A stretch of 64,000 bases of DNA from Acestrorhynchus altus (GCA_034509495.1 CM067512.1:5932459-5996458); one strand, 5' to 3'; shown: positions 46,302 to 59,060, numbered from the stretch's first letter. Made by a program: numbers and translations. Notes: generated by a model from the letters alone, not told the origin.

Positions 46302-46400
46302 AGGGCTGCACAATATATTGTTTCACCATCGTCATCGCAATAGTCATATCACAGGATGTGGAAAGTCACAGAAAGCAAACGGTATCGAACCTGTCGTGCT
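46302..46400. mobile_element. hAT-type repeat end fragment
   Basis: 'tagggctgcacaatatattg' with 'catcgtcatcgcaatagtcatatc' matches the terminus of a common fish nonautonomous hAT element. The other end was not identified ('aatattgtgatatatatggc' near 46527 may be internal). Confidence 0.5.
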
Positions 46401-47030
46401 TTTTTTGCTGTGTGTCGAGAGGAAGATTTTATCTGCCTGGTGTTTATTTTTACTCCAACACTGGATACACCGTGCATGACCGTAGTGCACTGACATCTGG
46501 CAACTTCATAAATGTATTTTTTTTAAATATTGTGATATATATGGCAGAAAGAAATATACTGCAATGCCAGTTTCATACCATATCCTGCAGCTGTAGAAAG
46601 TGCATCCACAGAAGACAGAAGATACAGTGCAAGATGAAGACCACCAGTGTAACCCTAAACCTGACCTTAAAGGACCATTTCAGCACATTTTAACTGCAGC
46701 ACATGATCATTTACCACCGACAGGAGTTCTACAAATGTCTCTGTTCTTCATAGAAGAACAAAAAAAGCATACCTTTAATGTTAGTCAGGGGGCAGATGAT
46801 GAAACTCCGGTCATCGGCTTTTATTATAACGACACTTTAACGGGGAGTTCTGACACGGCCTGCAGAACTGCTTGAATTCAGCTACACTGGAGGGATTTTC
46901 AGTAACATCTGCCTAGTTTAGGTACAGACACAGCAGCTCAATGGGACTCGAATGAGGAACTGTCCACTCTTTTCTTCAGCCATTCAGGTCTTAACTGGTC
47001 AATTGGTTAAAGGGGGCAATAACTGGACGT
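46401..47030. other. Unique intronic DNA, no gene seen
   Basis: Nothing recognised; two overlapping frames of 91-111 codons have no known domain. Confidence 0.4.
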
Positions 47031-47310
47031 TAGGGATGCACCAAATATTTTGGCGACCAAGTTTGTTCAGATGAAAATGGTGGCATTCGGCCAAATAAAT
47101 GAAAAGGCTGAACAATTACAATTAAAAAATGTAATTTTAATAAATATTTTTAAACATAAATCCTGCAATTGTCAAAACTTTAAGCTATTTTAAGCTATTT
47201 AATATATGCGATGTTAAAAAAAAAGTGCAAAAAATAAATAAATAAATAAAATAAACAAAAATCAGCCTTCAGTTTCAGTTTCAACCCGAATTTTTCCTTT
47301 TGGTGCATCA
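47031..47310. mobile_element. Nonautonomous hAT-like element
   Basis: 'tagggatgcaccaaatattt' at the left and 'cgaatttttccttttggtgc' at the right are inverted ends of the type tagggatgcaccgaaa. The interior is AT-rich with an (AAAT)n run at 47231-47256. I do not see an 8-bp target duplication. Confidence 0.65.
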
Positions 47311-47635
47311 GTACTGGGTATAATGGGTGACACTGGTTCTGAACACATTTTCACCTCGAATAAATGGAATAATCATTTAAAAGCTACTTAAGCATGTACA
47401 TTTGGATTGGCTGAAGAAATAGAAATAAATAATTCTAATAAATCATCTGGGGTTTTCTCATCATTAATGGAGGAAGCAGATGTGGAAGTGAGAGTGGCTT
47501 TTGTTCTGCACTGGGACATTTGACCCTTTTCAAAGTAAAAACGAATTAAAGTGACGAGGTGTGAGAAACAGTCTGGGTTTCCACGTCGAGATCATTCTGT
47601 TCTAATGCTGTAGGTTATCCCTTTTTATACAAAGT

Positions 47636-47687
<52 letters not shown>

Positions 47688-48629
47688 CACAGAGCACAGG
47701 TTGTTCCTTTTATAATTAATTGCAAAGTGAGGACATAAAGAACAGCGACTCCGATTACCTGGCATGTAAAGCTATCTGTTGATGGAATTTGATTTCCGTG
47801 GCATAATCACGGTGCTCCTTCCTCTCTAATCATACACCTGATAATTACAACACAAAACACATGCATTCATCAAAAGCAGAGGTTGGATTTAAATAGGTAT
47901 AATGCTGACTGTGAGCACATCTGCATACAGGCTTTCTTCATCCAGCAGTTCTTGTTTTGGTCTGTCTGTAAACACAATGATACTCCAGTCCACGTCCTAA
48001 AATAAGCACATCTGGAGCGAGCCGCAAAAACATAACAGGGGAAAGTAAAAGGCAGTCTGACCTGATTTCGGGAGTATGAATCTGTAGAACAAAGAGAGAC
48101 GCAAAGGGAGAGGAGGAAATGAGTTTTCGGGGTAAGCCCGGGCTCACGCGTGATTTGGAGGCGGGCGTGCTGCTGTGTAAAGTAGTTGGGGTGATTATGA
48201 TTTGTGTAGCCTGGGCAGAAAATAGCTGCCCCCTCCCTCCTCATGCTCAGGAGCGCTATCCTACCCCACCAATTCTCCAGCTGGGTCTTGTTCCCCCACA
48301 CGTAGAGACGCCCAAATGAACATGCGGCGTTGTTGGAGTCATCAAGGTGACTTTCCCTGCTGCTCGATTAAGACGTCAGAGCTGCCAAAACAAGCTGAGG
48401 GACGGGCTGGACTGGGCTTTGGTTGGACACCACATTTCCACCAAACTCAATTTCAGCACTGCAGGTACAGAAGATCTGCTCCAGCGACGTGTCTCCTAAT
48501 ACTGACTCCAGTGTCCGAACTAGGGATAGACAAACACTTTATATCACGATGTTCAGAGACTTTTATATGATACATGATTTGTCCACCACATGTCCCTAAA
48601 GAATGCATTTGGAGACTAGGAATAAGTAA
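47311..48629. other. Intronic DNA with a GA microsatellite
   Basis: (GA)n at 47640-47686. The 143-codon minus-strand frame at 47870 shows no known domain. Otherwise nothing recognised. Confidence 0.45.
47640..47686. repeat. (GA)n microsatellite
   Basis: About 23 uninterrupted GA units. Confidence 0.95.
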
Positions 48630-48715
48630 CAGCCACTGCTGACACACATGTGCAAATGCACACACACACAGCTTGTCTAGTCCCAGTAGAGAGTTACCAC
48701 CATTAGAATAGAGTT
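48630..48715 (+). mobile_element. Tc1-like relic fragment (family of 14459)
   Basis: 'agccactgctgacacacatg', 'tgcaaatgcacacacacagc' and 'ttgtctagtccc' match the first 90 bases of the relic at 14459-14827. The rest is absent. Confidence 0.7.
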
Positions 48716-48930
48716 TCCAGGTGCTTTTATGGAAGCTGCCTGGGTGGCCACTACAATGTACTTAAGGTGATTCTTGGTGGTTGCCATGGTGGTACACCAA
48801 GTGGTTGCTAGGGTGCTTTTCCAATGTCAGCTTTGGTGTCTCAGGTGGTTGGAAAGGGTTTTAGCAAGTGGTAGTTATGGTAACCCTTGTGGTTGGTTAC
48901 AGGGGTGTAGGGTTACAGTTGGTTACAGTG
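48716..48930. repeat. Degenerate 'ggtggttgctagggtg' minisatellite
   Basis: Variants such as ggtggttgccatggtg, gtggttgctagggtgc and caggtggttggaaaggg recur through the block, a common diverged teleost tandem repeat. Confidence 0.7.
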
Positions 48931-49904
48931 GGGGGGGCATCAAAGTCAAGTCCTTAAGCCTTGCAAGCTGAGAATGGGGTGAGGACAATTATTGGTGGGG
49001 ACAATTTGCTGGATATTGTTGGGGACGGATCAACCCGTCCATGCTTAAACTATGTGCTTGATTGGTTAGATGCTACTAGTGTAGCTGGAGCACTGTAATG
49101 CAACATAAGACAGGTTGCACCCCGTTCATTCCCGTGGGACACATCAGTAACTATGGAAATGGGACGCTGCACACACTGTGCTTCGCTTTGCCTTCTAATG
49201 CGCAGCCATAACTGAGAAGCAGTGCTGAATGCGGATCAGTCTCATCACGATTAATAAGGTCAGGATCAGAGCCGATATTGATCCAGCACACTGGAGCGAC
49301 CCACCAGACAACCTTCTAATGTCTTCTAATGTGATGTCACTGTTTCTGGCCGTCTGACTGTTGTCTTCCCCAGCAGCTCCGATCGTAGGAGCACTTCCGT
49401 ATTCCGTACACTTCCGTATTCCGTACAGACGCCAATATCCTCCGATTTAAACAATGAAATCCTTCCATAATCTGCCGTCTTTATCGTTTATTCCTCGTTC
49501 CATAAAACCTGTGTGACCACTCAAGTCGTATTTTGCCTTCGAGCCCTGGTAGGTGGCAAAAAGCTCTTAGTGGAATACAAATGTTGGGCAAGCGTTACGA
49601 TGCGAATGCCACTGGGACACTGGTGTACGGAATACTGATGCTCAGGACCGGAGGATAGTTGCTTTATAATGGTTTTCGTTATAACTACTGGTTCAAAACG
49701 AACCAATCAAAATTCCTTTTGGTTGCTGGGCAGTTATTCCGTAACTCAACCAATCATTACAGCCTGTGTGACTTTGGGTATTCCCGTCCTATCCACAGAA
49801 AGGCGGAAAATACCGTAATTGTGTGCAAAATACTCCATTATGATTCCAATTCAAGTTGAGTGAAATGCTTTAAACCGTATTGGCTGATATTAAAGACGGC
49901 TGCT
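48931..49904. other. Unique intronic DNA, no gene seen
   Basis: One small tandem duplication, 'cttccgtattccgtacac/g', at about 49394-49428. Otherwise nothing. Confidence 0.45.
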
Positions 49905-50792
49905 CTACTAAACAGGGTTTATGACTGTAATCATATATGCAGCTGGTCAGTGGGCATCTTTCAATAAGGGTACATTAATAAACAGTATTTACGACGGTAA
50001 TAAACATCACGGATTGCTTTAATAACGTTGCAAATAATTATTAATGACACTATTTAAGACATATTGAAACATCACTAAACACTGGAGTAATAAAACAAAA
50101 TATATTAATATACAATTGTGTACCTATAACTACCAATAGGAATAACTAATCCACTCTATGGCCAAAAGTACTGGGACACCTGCTTAATAATGTCTTATGG
50201 GGGTATTAAACCATTTAGTAGTTATCATGTATATATTTCACAGTGGTTATATTTTTATCATTTAATTTAACTGTGTTTATTCTTTTATATAAAAGCGTAA
50301 ATAAATTGTATTAATTGCATTTTCTGTCCGAGATTCTGATTAATGTGTATAACTATGGTAAGTACTGTACACTGCTGGTCAGGGTTATTTGGGCACTGAT
50401 CTTATCCATGATAAAGCATGTTGTGTATCACAATGACAACATGTATGATACGATATAACACTGATATATTGCCCACCTGTAAGATTGTCACACTTTATTT
50501 ATAATCAAATATTCTTTGTATCCTTTTCTTTCATAGAAGTTTGAAAATGTGTTTTCTTATTAGAGAGTTCAATCCATTTGTATTTGTCCTTTTTGTTAAC
50601 CCTTACAGCCCTCACTACACAAGTTGTGTGTTTTTGTGCGTTTTTGTCATTGCCACTTTTTTGATAATAACACAGCAATTACATGAGATAGTCACATGGC
50701 ATATGGTGATATCTGTATGGAAGGCCTTTATAAATATGTAATTACTTGATGTGTCCATACTATCAGAAGTTTACTATCTTGGTGAAAGTGAT
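49905..50792. repeat. Intronic segment A, related to segment B (53865-54945)
   Basis: Two stretches match segment B in the same order. The first is 49965-50182 (aataaacagtatttacgac... ending in the Tc1-type end 'tggccaaaagtactgggaca'). The second is 50611-50792 (aagttgtgtgtttttgtg... 'atgtaattacttgatgtg' ... 'atcagaagttta'). Could be an old tandem duplication or two copies of a dispersed repeat. Confidence 0.6.
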
Positions 50793-52224
50793 GTTTTTTT
50801 TTTACTTATTTTTTACGTGTGGAGACTTGAAACTGAAAAAAAAAAATAGATTTCTGAACAAAAAAGTCTATAAATTGAGAATAAAAACATTATATTTTAT
50901 AATATATCTTATTACTATGACAAAATGTATGAAAAAAATCAGACAGTCTTAATTTTTTGGAAGATTTTGCATCTTGGATTCATGCCAATCTCTAAACCTG
51001 CTTGTCACAGAAGCCCAAAACTTGGAATTATTTGTTCAGGGCCAGTATCACCAACATCTCAGGTGATAAAAACTGCTTTATTATATTGGATTTTAATAAA
51101 ACAGTTATAAAAACAGTTCTAAATTTTATAAAAGTATGATTTTCCATAATGAATTACACACAGATGCTTCACTGCACCACAACAAAATCACTAAGGTGTG
51201 ATTCTGCCCTCGCAGTGAGGGCTGAGGGCCAAAAGGCTTCATTTCTGATATAATCAATAAGCTGTAGTGCGGCAGTAACTGCCGAACTCACAACAGAATC
51301 AGAAGGTTCTGGGCCAAACCCACTCAAACAGATCATCAACCGTCTCTGCGGCGCTCCATTCTTCACGAATGAACGCAGTGAAAATGGCTCACTTGGCACC
51401 AGAGTTAACTTCTTAACATTCACAGTCCTTCTGTTGGGTCTAGACTTCTATTACTTTCTCCTATAACTTAATAATAACTCCACCATTATGCGCTGCCTTA
51501 AACACAGTTACTGAATAATACACCCGGGATGTGAGTGGCTGGTGTGTGTGCTGGGTTACACACAGTGCAAACCTTTAAACGCAGCTCTTCCGTATAAAAA
51601 AGCAATTAAAGCCACGGCTTTCAGAAGGGTGATTTTTCCATCATCTGGCAACCCGGGTCTCGTTCTCGGCTTCTGTTCTACCGTTTTGACTCGACTGACC
51701 GAGGAGATGTTCTCACACCACAGTGAGAGAGAGGAATGTGTCTGTGTTGGCCCGACGCTCAATCTAAGACGCCCACATCTCAACAAATTTTCCCCCCCGA
51801 CTCCCCGCTGAGCCCACCAGGCCTCCTGCTATAGACATGCTCCGTTGTGTCCTATTTATAGGCCGCAGCCAGCCAGTGTGAAGACTGGCTCAGCCAGCTG
51901 TGCATCTGTGGGGAGTGAAATGAAATCAGGCAGGGGGAAGAGTCAGGCTGCTCCACAGCTGCGGGAGCCACCTGGACGGCCCGGTCGCGCTAGCACAGAG
52001 GCCAGGGTCAGTGGCGGCGCGGAGACGAGAGCAGGGCGGACCTGCGGTGACACTACATCCGCACCACTGCAGGGGTTAGTGGTAGACGGGTGATCTCCTG
52101 CCCGTGTGCCATGGGAACGGGGCAGCCTCTGGCTTTTAACCGCCTGCAGTAGAAGCTGAAACAGTTGTAATCAAGAGCAGATATATGAATCATCACGGAG
52201 TCAACACGTTATTAACGGATAAAC
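50793..52224. other. Intronic DNA; GC-rich patch at 51850-52130
   Basis: No gene recognised. Bases 51850-52130 are unusually GC-rich and contain an open frame of 82 codons on the plus strand without a known domain. I cannot exclude an exon of an unrelated transcript. Confidence 0.4.
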
Positions 52225-52461
52225 TGAGGAGCTTTAAAATATGGCGATAAAATAGGGGGACGCTGTCGTTTCTTCTCTGTACACACTAAAAGATCTTATA
52301 CCCCCTCCATGGTGTGTGAGAGAACGTGAGCGGGGGTTGCACAGTGAGCTTGCAAAACTCAATATAAACAATATAGTCTCTGCCCATATCTTGCTCTGTT
52401 CACATCCATTTATCGAGATATATATATATATACCGATATATCGATATATTGCCAAGCCCTA
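52225..52461 (+). mobile_element. Nonautonomous DNA element (family of 31733)
   Basis: Shares 'ccccctccatggtgtgtgag', 'aacgtgagcgggggttg' and 'caatataaacaatata' with 31733-32090 and ends 'gatatattgccaagcccta'. The GC-rich tandem units are absent here. Confidence 0.68.
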
Positions 52462-53864
52462 CCATAAAACATCAAAAATATACATTTTAATCAGCATTTG
52501 TAAAGCAAATTTTATGTAACAGCTTTAAACGAATTGTTTGGTTCATTAAATGACTATTTTGATCATCAAATAAAGTACTGATTATTGACACAAATAACTA
52601 ATTATTATTATCACTCAGATAACGAGTCACTCAATGACCAAGAAACACACCGACGGGCGTGAGGCCGGCTGCAGACGCTACATTAGGGTCATTCCAATAC
52701 CGTCAGGACAGGCGGGGGTCAGGAAACAGCAGTGAAGGCATGTGAGACCACAAACCAGTCAACCAGTAAACTAAGCTCAAAGGAAATACGTTCATACAGA
52801 GAAAGATGCCACTCTGCTCTACAGGTTCACGGCCTGCAGGTCCCTGCACTTCTTTCAGAGGCTGGTTGTGAAGGCAACCACTCCTTTCAGCCGATCTTGA
52901 ACATCGGCATTGCGAGCCATTTCCCACACACTGAGCGAGACGTTCCCACTGCACACCCTGCAGGTATTTATAGCCAGCTCATCTGCAGGAGCCTGAACTT
53001 ACTGCCACCTAACATGCAAGGTAACTAAATATCTTGGGAGCTTATGTCAGATGTTTCTACAGTACGTCAGAAGCTCGGTCCATAACTGAGCGAATCCCAT
53101 CCCCCGAAAATGAATCTCCCCATCAGCTCCGTTTCTAAGATGGGGTATCTCTTCTACTGACCACAAAAGACCACGACACCTCTTCGATGGTCTCATGGTG
53201 ATGGCGAGAGGCACCACGCAGCTCATTAAGCACCCCGATCACTGTCCCATACGTCTACAGGCTGCCTTTCCCAGCTGCTGCATAAGTGAAAGCGTGGGGC
53301 TGCATTCGTCTTCTTCCATTCGCAAGTGTCTTAAAAGAAATCCTGCGATCACGGAGCGCATTAACGAGTCCCGAAACATCAGACGAGGGCCACTTTGGGT
53401 GCAGCGTGAAAGTTCTGCCGAATCCCACAGAAAAACAACCACAAACGATCGTAACTTCTGCGCTTTTCGTTGCGTTCACGGCCGAACCTCAACTCTTATT
53501 GTGTCGTCGTGGAAACCGCTCAGCTGATTTCAACTGAAAACGAATGGAGGCCTTCGCTTCCTGCCTTTAACGAAGACGTCTGAGTTGATCAACAACACTC
53601 ACGCTCCTATTCACCTTTCAGAAGCTGCATAACGTGAACAAAACACAATGCACTTACGTCACCAAACACAGCAGGTGCTACTGAATCAGTAACGCGGTGC
53701 GATTATAGATCATTGTTGTTTACTCTGGGTGAATTATGTGAATAACTGAATTAATAAAGCATTAAAATTATAACCATTGTGCTCATTCCCGCATTCCTTT
53801 TCTGCACAGGCCAATAACAAACAACAGCTCAGGGCTACACAACAACAAATAAATAAACAACAGG
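52462..53864. other. Unique intronic DNA, no gene seen
   Basis: Nothing recognised; frames of up to 110 codons (53195-53527) lack known domains. Confidence 0.45.
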
Positions 53865-54945
53865 ACTTTGTTAATTAACAGTACTTACAACAGTAATAAA
53901 CCATCTTAAATGCTTTAGTTACGTCTCAATGAATTCTTCATCAACACCACTTAAGACATTAGTAAGCATTATTAAATATCTCAGTAATGAAATACGTACG
54001 GGCAAAAGTATTGGGACACCAGCTCACTCACGTTTCTTCTAAAGTCAAGGTTATTGACACTATTATCATTAATGTCTAACACACCAATCAGCCACAACAA
54101 TATTGTGTAGGTCTCCACTGTGCTTCCAAACCAGCACTGACCTATCAAAAGCTTCCAAGACCTCTGAAGGTGTCCTGGGATATCTGGCACCAAGAGGTTA
54201 GCAGAAGGACCTCCACGATCACCAAAGAGACTTGAGATCCAATGATCCTACACCCATCACCTTCGGTAGGTACTGACGACTGCATACCAGGAACAACCCG
54301 CGAGACCTGCCTGATGTTTAGGAGATGTTCCTGCCGCCAACCCGTCGTCCCTTTGACAGGCGGCACTTTAATAATGTAGATAACAGATTAGATCATCAAT
54401 GCGCTCGCCTGTCAATGTCTTTAATGCTATGGCTGATGGGTGTAGGTTCCTGTAGTAGGCACATTGTTAAGGGCTGCAGTGACAGAAGTGTCTTGAATAT
54501 AACAGATGTATTAAATAATAGATCACGCTCAGCATGGGAGTGTGGTGTTTGAAGCCCACACGAGTCCTTTGCAGCACCGGGCACGAACCGTGTTCTCCTG
54601 TGTACACAGCAAGCAACTCAATTTGTCAACCAAACTGCTTCTGTAACAGTGTGCAACATTTTTATTTTACACACCACTGAATGATGCTGAACGATGAGTA
54701 TTGTAGCACACTATCGTAATCCTAAATTATGGTCTAGATAGTCCTGACCATATTGAGGAGGGCTAACAATCTGACCATCCACACACTGCAAGTTGTGTGT
54801 TTTTGTCGTGGCCTCTTTTTTTGTAATAACACAGTAGTTACATGAGACAGTCACATGGCATATGATGATATCTTTATGTAATTAAATATGTAATTACTTG
54901 ATGTGTAATTACGATCAGAAGTTTAATATCGTGATGAAAGTCACC
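53865..54945. repeat. Intronic segment B, related to segment A; carries a Tc1 relic
   Basis: Matches segment A at 53875-54022 (ends 'gggcaaaagtattgggacac') and at 54781-54942. The Tc1 relic at 54075-54335 lies between the two matching parts and is absent from segment A. Confidence 0.6.
54075..54335 (-). mobile_element. Tc1-like transposon relic (family of 9945)
   Basis: Begins 'acaccaatcagccacaac', a known Tc1-like end. On the minus strand it retains the transposase C-terminal motif SWCQISQDTFRG (54170-54205) and then jumps to an N-terminal region ('gatgtttaggagatg'), so the core is deleted. Inactive. Confidence 0.78.
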
Positions 54946-55235
54946 AAGCTGTTATCAAAAATTGCCAAACTGACGTTGACAGACGATGATAGAACACGTT
55001 TATTGCTGTTATTGGGTTCTTTGATGGACTTCCACCAGAGCTAGACCCTTGTTCCTTTCCATCACTGCTGGGGGTCACTGGTTGATAAAAATGAGATTTG
55101 CTTTGTGTACCCATCCCATCTTCTTCTCTGCATGTGAGGACCTACGATAATTGATACGCAGCGGAAAGCTGGGAGAGATGCCAAGCCAAGGAGGTCAATG
55201 CTTAAGTCTGAAAAAAGGGCAGACTTCAGGTCAGT
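54946..55235. other. Unique intronic DNA, no gene seen
   Basis: Nothing recognised. Confidence 0.4.
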
Positions 55236-55745
55236 CTACAAGGGTTCTTCAGTAAAGAAATGGTTCTATATAGAGCCATAAGCCCTTAAAGGATCATTCC
55301 ATGCATTTCATCCGTCCAGGCTGTTGGAGATTGCACTGTTGCATATAGAACCATTTTGACAAGGGTTCTATAGAGCACCCAAAAGGGCTCATCATAACAA
55401 TAGTAGAACCATTTTTCAAAATGGTTCTGTATGGAACAGTGCAATCTCTTTGCATGATTAAATGGATGAAATGCATGAAATGGTTCTTAAGGCTGTTGGA
55501 GATGCAGTGTTGCATATAGAACCGTTCTGAAAAGGGTTCAATACAGCACCAAAAGGGGTTCTACTACTGTTATGATGAACCCTTTTGGGTGATCTATAGA
55601 ACCCTTTTCAAATAGGTTCTATATGGAACCCTTTACAGCCCATCCCCCATTAATCTAAAGGATCAGTTTATAAAGCCACCATGCAAAGGGATCTTTGAGC
55701 GTTCATGGTTCTATACAGAACCATTTTCTTAAGTGAAGATCCCTC
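55236..55745. mobile_element. Palindromic 'ggttctatatagaacc' MITE
   Basis: The left end 'ttcagtaaagaaatggttct' and right end '...agaaccattttcttaagtga' are inverted. In between, 'aaaagggttcta', 'ggttctatatggaacc' and 'tgttgcatatagaacc' recur in both orientations, giving many nested fold-backs, including an inverted pair around 55300-55350 / 55430-55490. A similar end ('cccttttctttactgaac') at about 55800 may be a second partial copy. Confidence 0.72.
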
Positions 55746-57047
55746 GTTTGTAAGTGTAGGTTGTAGCAACAGTAGAAGCCCTTTTAGGGGCACGCAGAAC
55801 CCTTTTCTTTACTGAACGCGTGCAGACGTTTTGATGCTTTTGCTCGAATCTATTTTTCCATTGTTTTCCTCCACAGGTGGTACATTTATGAGCAGTTGAT
55901 AAGCAGAGTGTCTAAAAACAACGTGTTTGTGCAGGAGAAGCAGCCAGGGAGGTATCTCCCATCAATGTCAATGATGAAATGTTGGAAGTAAAACCATATA
56001 TTGATTCCTCACAGGAGGCCCCGTGCAAATTCAATTGTCTTCAGTCCGGCATTTAACTGCGCTGATAGGAGCGTTTAGGAATGCTTTGAAATCCTCTCCA
56101 GCAGTAAACGTGTCTGGCTGAAGTGCAGATCCAGAGCTATTGTACACAAACGCTCTAAAATCATGTTTGCCGCTTGACACAATGGCATGCACTCGTCTGT
56201 CGGTGACACATAATTAGCCAAAGCGTCGTTAAAACGGAAATAAGTGCAGAGAAAAAGTGCGTAAATAATCATTGTTCTAACCGCGCTGCCTCGCAGGATC
56301 ATAAAACATACTTTATACCATTTAATAGGCAAATGGACACTCTTTATTCTCCCCCATAACACAAGGAAATAAAATACTCCCATTTCGCAATACAAACGCA
56401 ATTACCGCAATTTAGCCTGTTCCATTTGACAACAATGCATCTAATGAATCACATTACCACCACATTCATCTCAAATCACAGCCACTGCCATTTGTAATAA
56501 CAGGCTTTGTCATAACAATATGTCATCAGTGGCTATGTGACATCCCCTCACAAGCTGGGAGAAACCCCCCACAAAAGAAAAGAGGAAGCACCGCGTTCAC
56601 ATAATCCACACCGATCCGGTCTAAATAACAGCCTATAGCGCTGCTCTGGGTCACTCTCCTGATCGTTTAGTCTGCCTGTGTGTCTGCCTGCATACACATC
56701 AACACCCCACTGTGTTCGCTGGCATATTCAAGGAAGCGGTCTCATGTGTGCAGCCCCTTTCGACAAGATGGGAAAGATGGCACCCGCCAATAGGACACGC
56801 AGACACATTTTCCCATTGTTGCACTTAAGAGGTTTTATCATATAAATCCAGAACAATGACCATCAATGACCATCACTGTCATCATATTCAGTTGTCTGTC
56901 AAATATACTTATATAAGAGTCATATGTGTGACACATGTTTGGAGAGGTGAAAGTGAGAACACTGTAGTGTCTTGTAAGCATGGTGGTGTTAGCAACAGGC
57001 TCGATGGCTGTGACATTCCGCCTTATTTTTCCAACATGGTTCCACTA
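55746..57047. other. Unique block, strong candidate conserved noncoding element
   Basis: Bases 56040-56480 are repeat-free and carry SOX-like (acaatgg, cattgtt) and homeodomain (cataattagcc, aataatcatt) motifs at high density, with no coding signal in any frame. Conservation was not tested. Confidence 0.45.
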
Positions 57048-57555
57048 AGACAGAGGTTCTTAACCTTCTTCACGGTGCGACCCCCTTTTAGGCTCCAGTA
57101 AAATTCGCCACCCCGCGACCCCCCGCGAAAAAACGGCATCACCAACTCAATAATCACACCTTGTTTTCTCGTTTTCATCATATTTTCTCACTTTCTCTGT
57201 TTCTGTTCTGATGTTCCTGGACGCGGGTGTTTTGCGTCCCCACTTCCGATCCGACCTTCTGAAAAAAACGCTCCATCTTCATCCAGCCTGGATGACGTGC
57301 CGAGCCACAATGCGCATGAACCTGAATCAAGAATCAGATCGAAGAGTCGAGCAGAACGGCGAGAACGTTCTAAAAACGCTCTAATTTAATAAACAGTGGT
57401 TGTGACAAGACATGTCCTTCATGCGAGACACTCCATCAAGACGGAGAATGATACAGCACATCGCACATTTAGCTGACAAATCGTCTTAATTAGTGTCACG
57501 TTCGCGACCCCCCCTAGACCCCCACCCCAGGGGGTCACGACCCCCAGCATCACTT
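57048..57555. mobile_element. hAT-type MITE, one end clear
   Basis: Starts 'cagaggttcttaaccttctt' followed by 'gcgacccccttttaggctcc', the signature of a large vertebrate hAT nonautonomous family. The end near 57510-57555 carries 'gcgaccccccctagaccccc' and 'ggggtcacgacccccagc', but the expected inverted terminus is not seen. Confidence 0.65.
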
Positions 57556-58904
57556 TCTCTCAAAAATCAACACATCTTTGCCTCTAAAACATCAAAGGAA
57601 GACAATATATGAGTAATTTTAAAGATTTGTGTGACAGAAACAATATACAGCAATTTTTGCATTGTAGGTTTTTTTTGGTTGTTGTTTTTTTTTGGGGGGG
57701 GGGTTAAATACTACTTAATTATACTCAATTTACTTAATTATTATAATTAATAACCACAATCATAAAGCAATACGAAAAAATCTATCATTTAAAACAATTT
57801 GCACATATTTTGTCCATTTCTGTCGAGCTCTCCGGGATTATCACAAGCACAGAGGGGCTTCCCAGGCTCCGCTGATGGGGTATTTGAAGGCTGATGCCAC
57901 GCAGGCCTCTCTTCCCCTCATCCTGGTGTCTGGAGGGTGTTATGACAGCAGGGAGTGCTGGAGGACATGAGGGATGGCAGGCCTGCGCGCCGAGCCCACC
58001 ACAGCTTACGTCAGCTCCCACTCTCATGCCAACCGCACTCCTGCTGCCACTAATTGTGCCCCATGTGAAGAGGATGTTTATATCTTCTGTTTGAGTGAGC
58101 AGAGAATAACAATGGCTTGCGAAACATGTTGCTGGGAGAGTTGCGGTTGAGCTCTGCTATTTAACCCCTTGGAAATGGCAGCTATCAGTGATGATGGCAT
58201 GGCGTAATTTTAGATCATTCCTCGCGGGTGGAGGAGGAGGACTTCTGCGAAAAAGTGCAGATTGACCTTTCGTAATCAACCGTGCGAAACGGCAGGAGAC
58301 GGACTCACGAGGATTTCGATAAAACGTCAATAAAAACAACGTAAAGGCTTGAATGAATAGAATTATACGCAACTATTCGTTGGATGTTCGGTAGCATTAA
58401 TTCGAATAAAATGAGTCTCTGGACAATAACAGGTTAAGAGCCCAGCAAAACCACGGTGGAACCTCTACACGTCCTCAGGGATAAACGTTCTCCGGGTGTT
58501 CTTTGGCGCATCATGTATATCACTGCTGATTTTCATGGGTGTTTAAAATGTCCCTCCATATTTACAGCTATTTACATCGTAGCCAATGGCATATGACACG
58601 TGATTAACCACGGCCCGGTGCCATCCGAGCTCTTCGGCTGACCTGCCCGTGCCTTACAGCATGCCTGAGGTATGTAGGGCTACTCGACAGGCTCGAGTGC
58701 CGCAGGGTCCAGGGAGACGTGTAGAAAGTGTTCCAGTCAGTCAAGCTCCTCTCTTTCGCTGTCAGCAACATGTTCTCCAGAGAGCCTCGGGTTTCTCCAC
58801 CCACCAGCTCCAGCTTGGCTGGTCTGCTATAAAGGGAGTCAGTGCTTCTCTGCAGCTCTAATGCTGAGTGCAAGTGGCAAACACTCTGCTTTTGTTTATA
58901 TGTG
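57556..58904. other. Unique intronic DNA, no gene seen
   Basis: T/G homopolymer patch at 57668-57703. The rest, including 58140-58420, is repeat-free; no protein family in the 127-codon frame at 58604-58987. Confidence 0.45.
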
Positions 58905-59060
58905 TTACTGGGGTTGTGTGTTGGTGAGAACCTGGCGATACGATTAATATCACGATGCAGGAGCCACGATTCATTGTATCTGTCCATACTGCAATACTCA
59001 GCGTGGCGATATATCGCAATTTTTTTTTCAGGATGCTTTGATAGTTGCTCTGACTATTAT
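58905..59060. mobile_element. Fragment of dispersed 'tggcgatatatcgca' repeat
   Basis: 'cctggcgatacgattaatat' ... 'tatctgtccatactgcaata' ... 'gtggcgatatatcgcaat' is a recognisable decayed fish DNA repeat; ends not resolved. Confidence 0.5.

Noticed and set aside
55294..55515. 73-codon frame within the palindromic MITE
   Set aside because: It arises from the inverted 'ggttctatatagaacc' units and is not coding.
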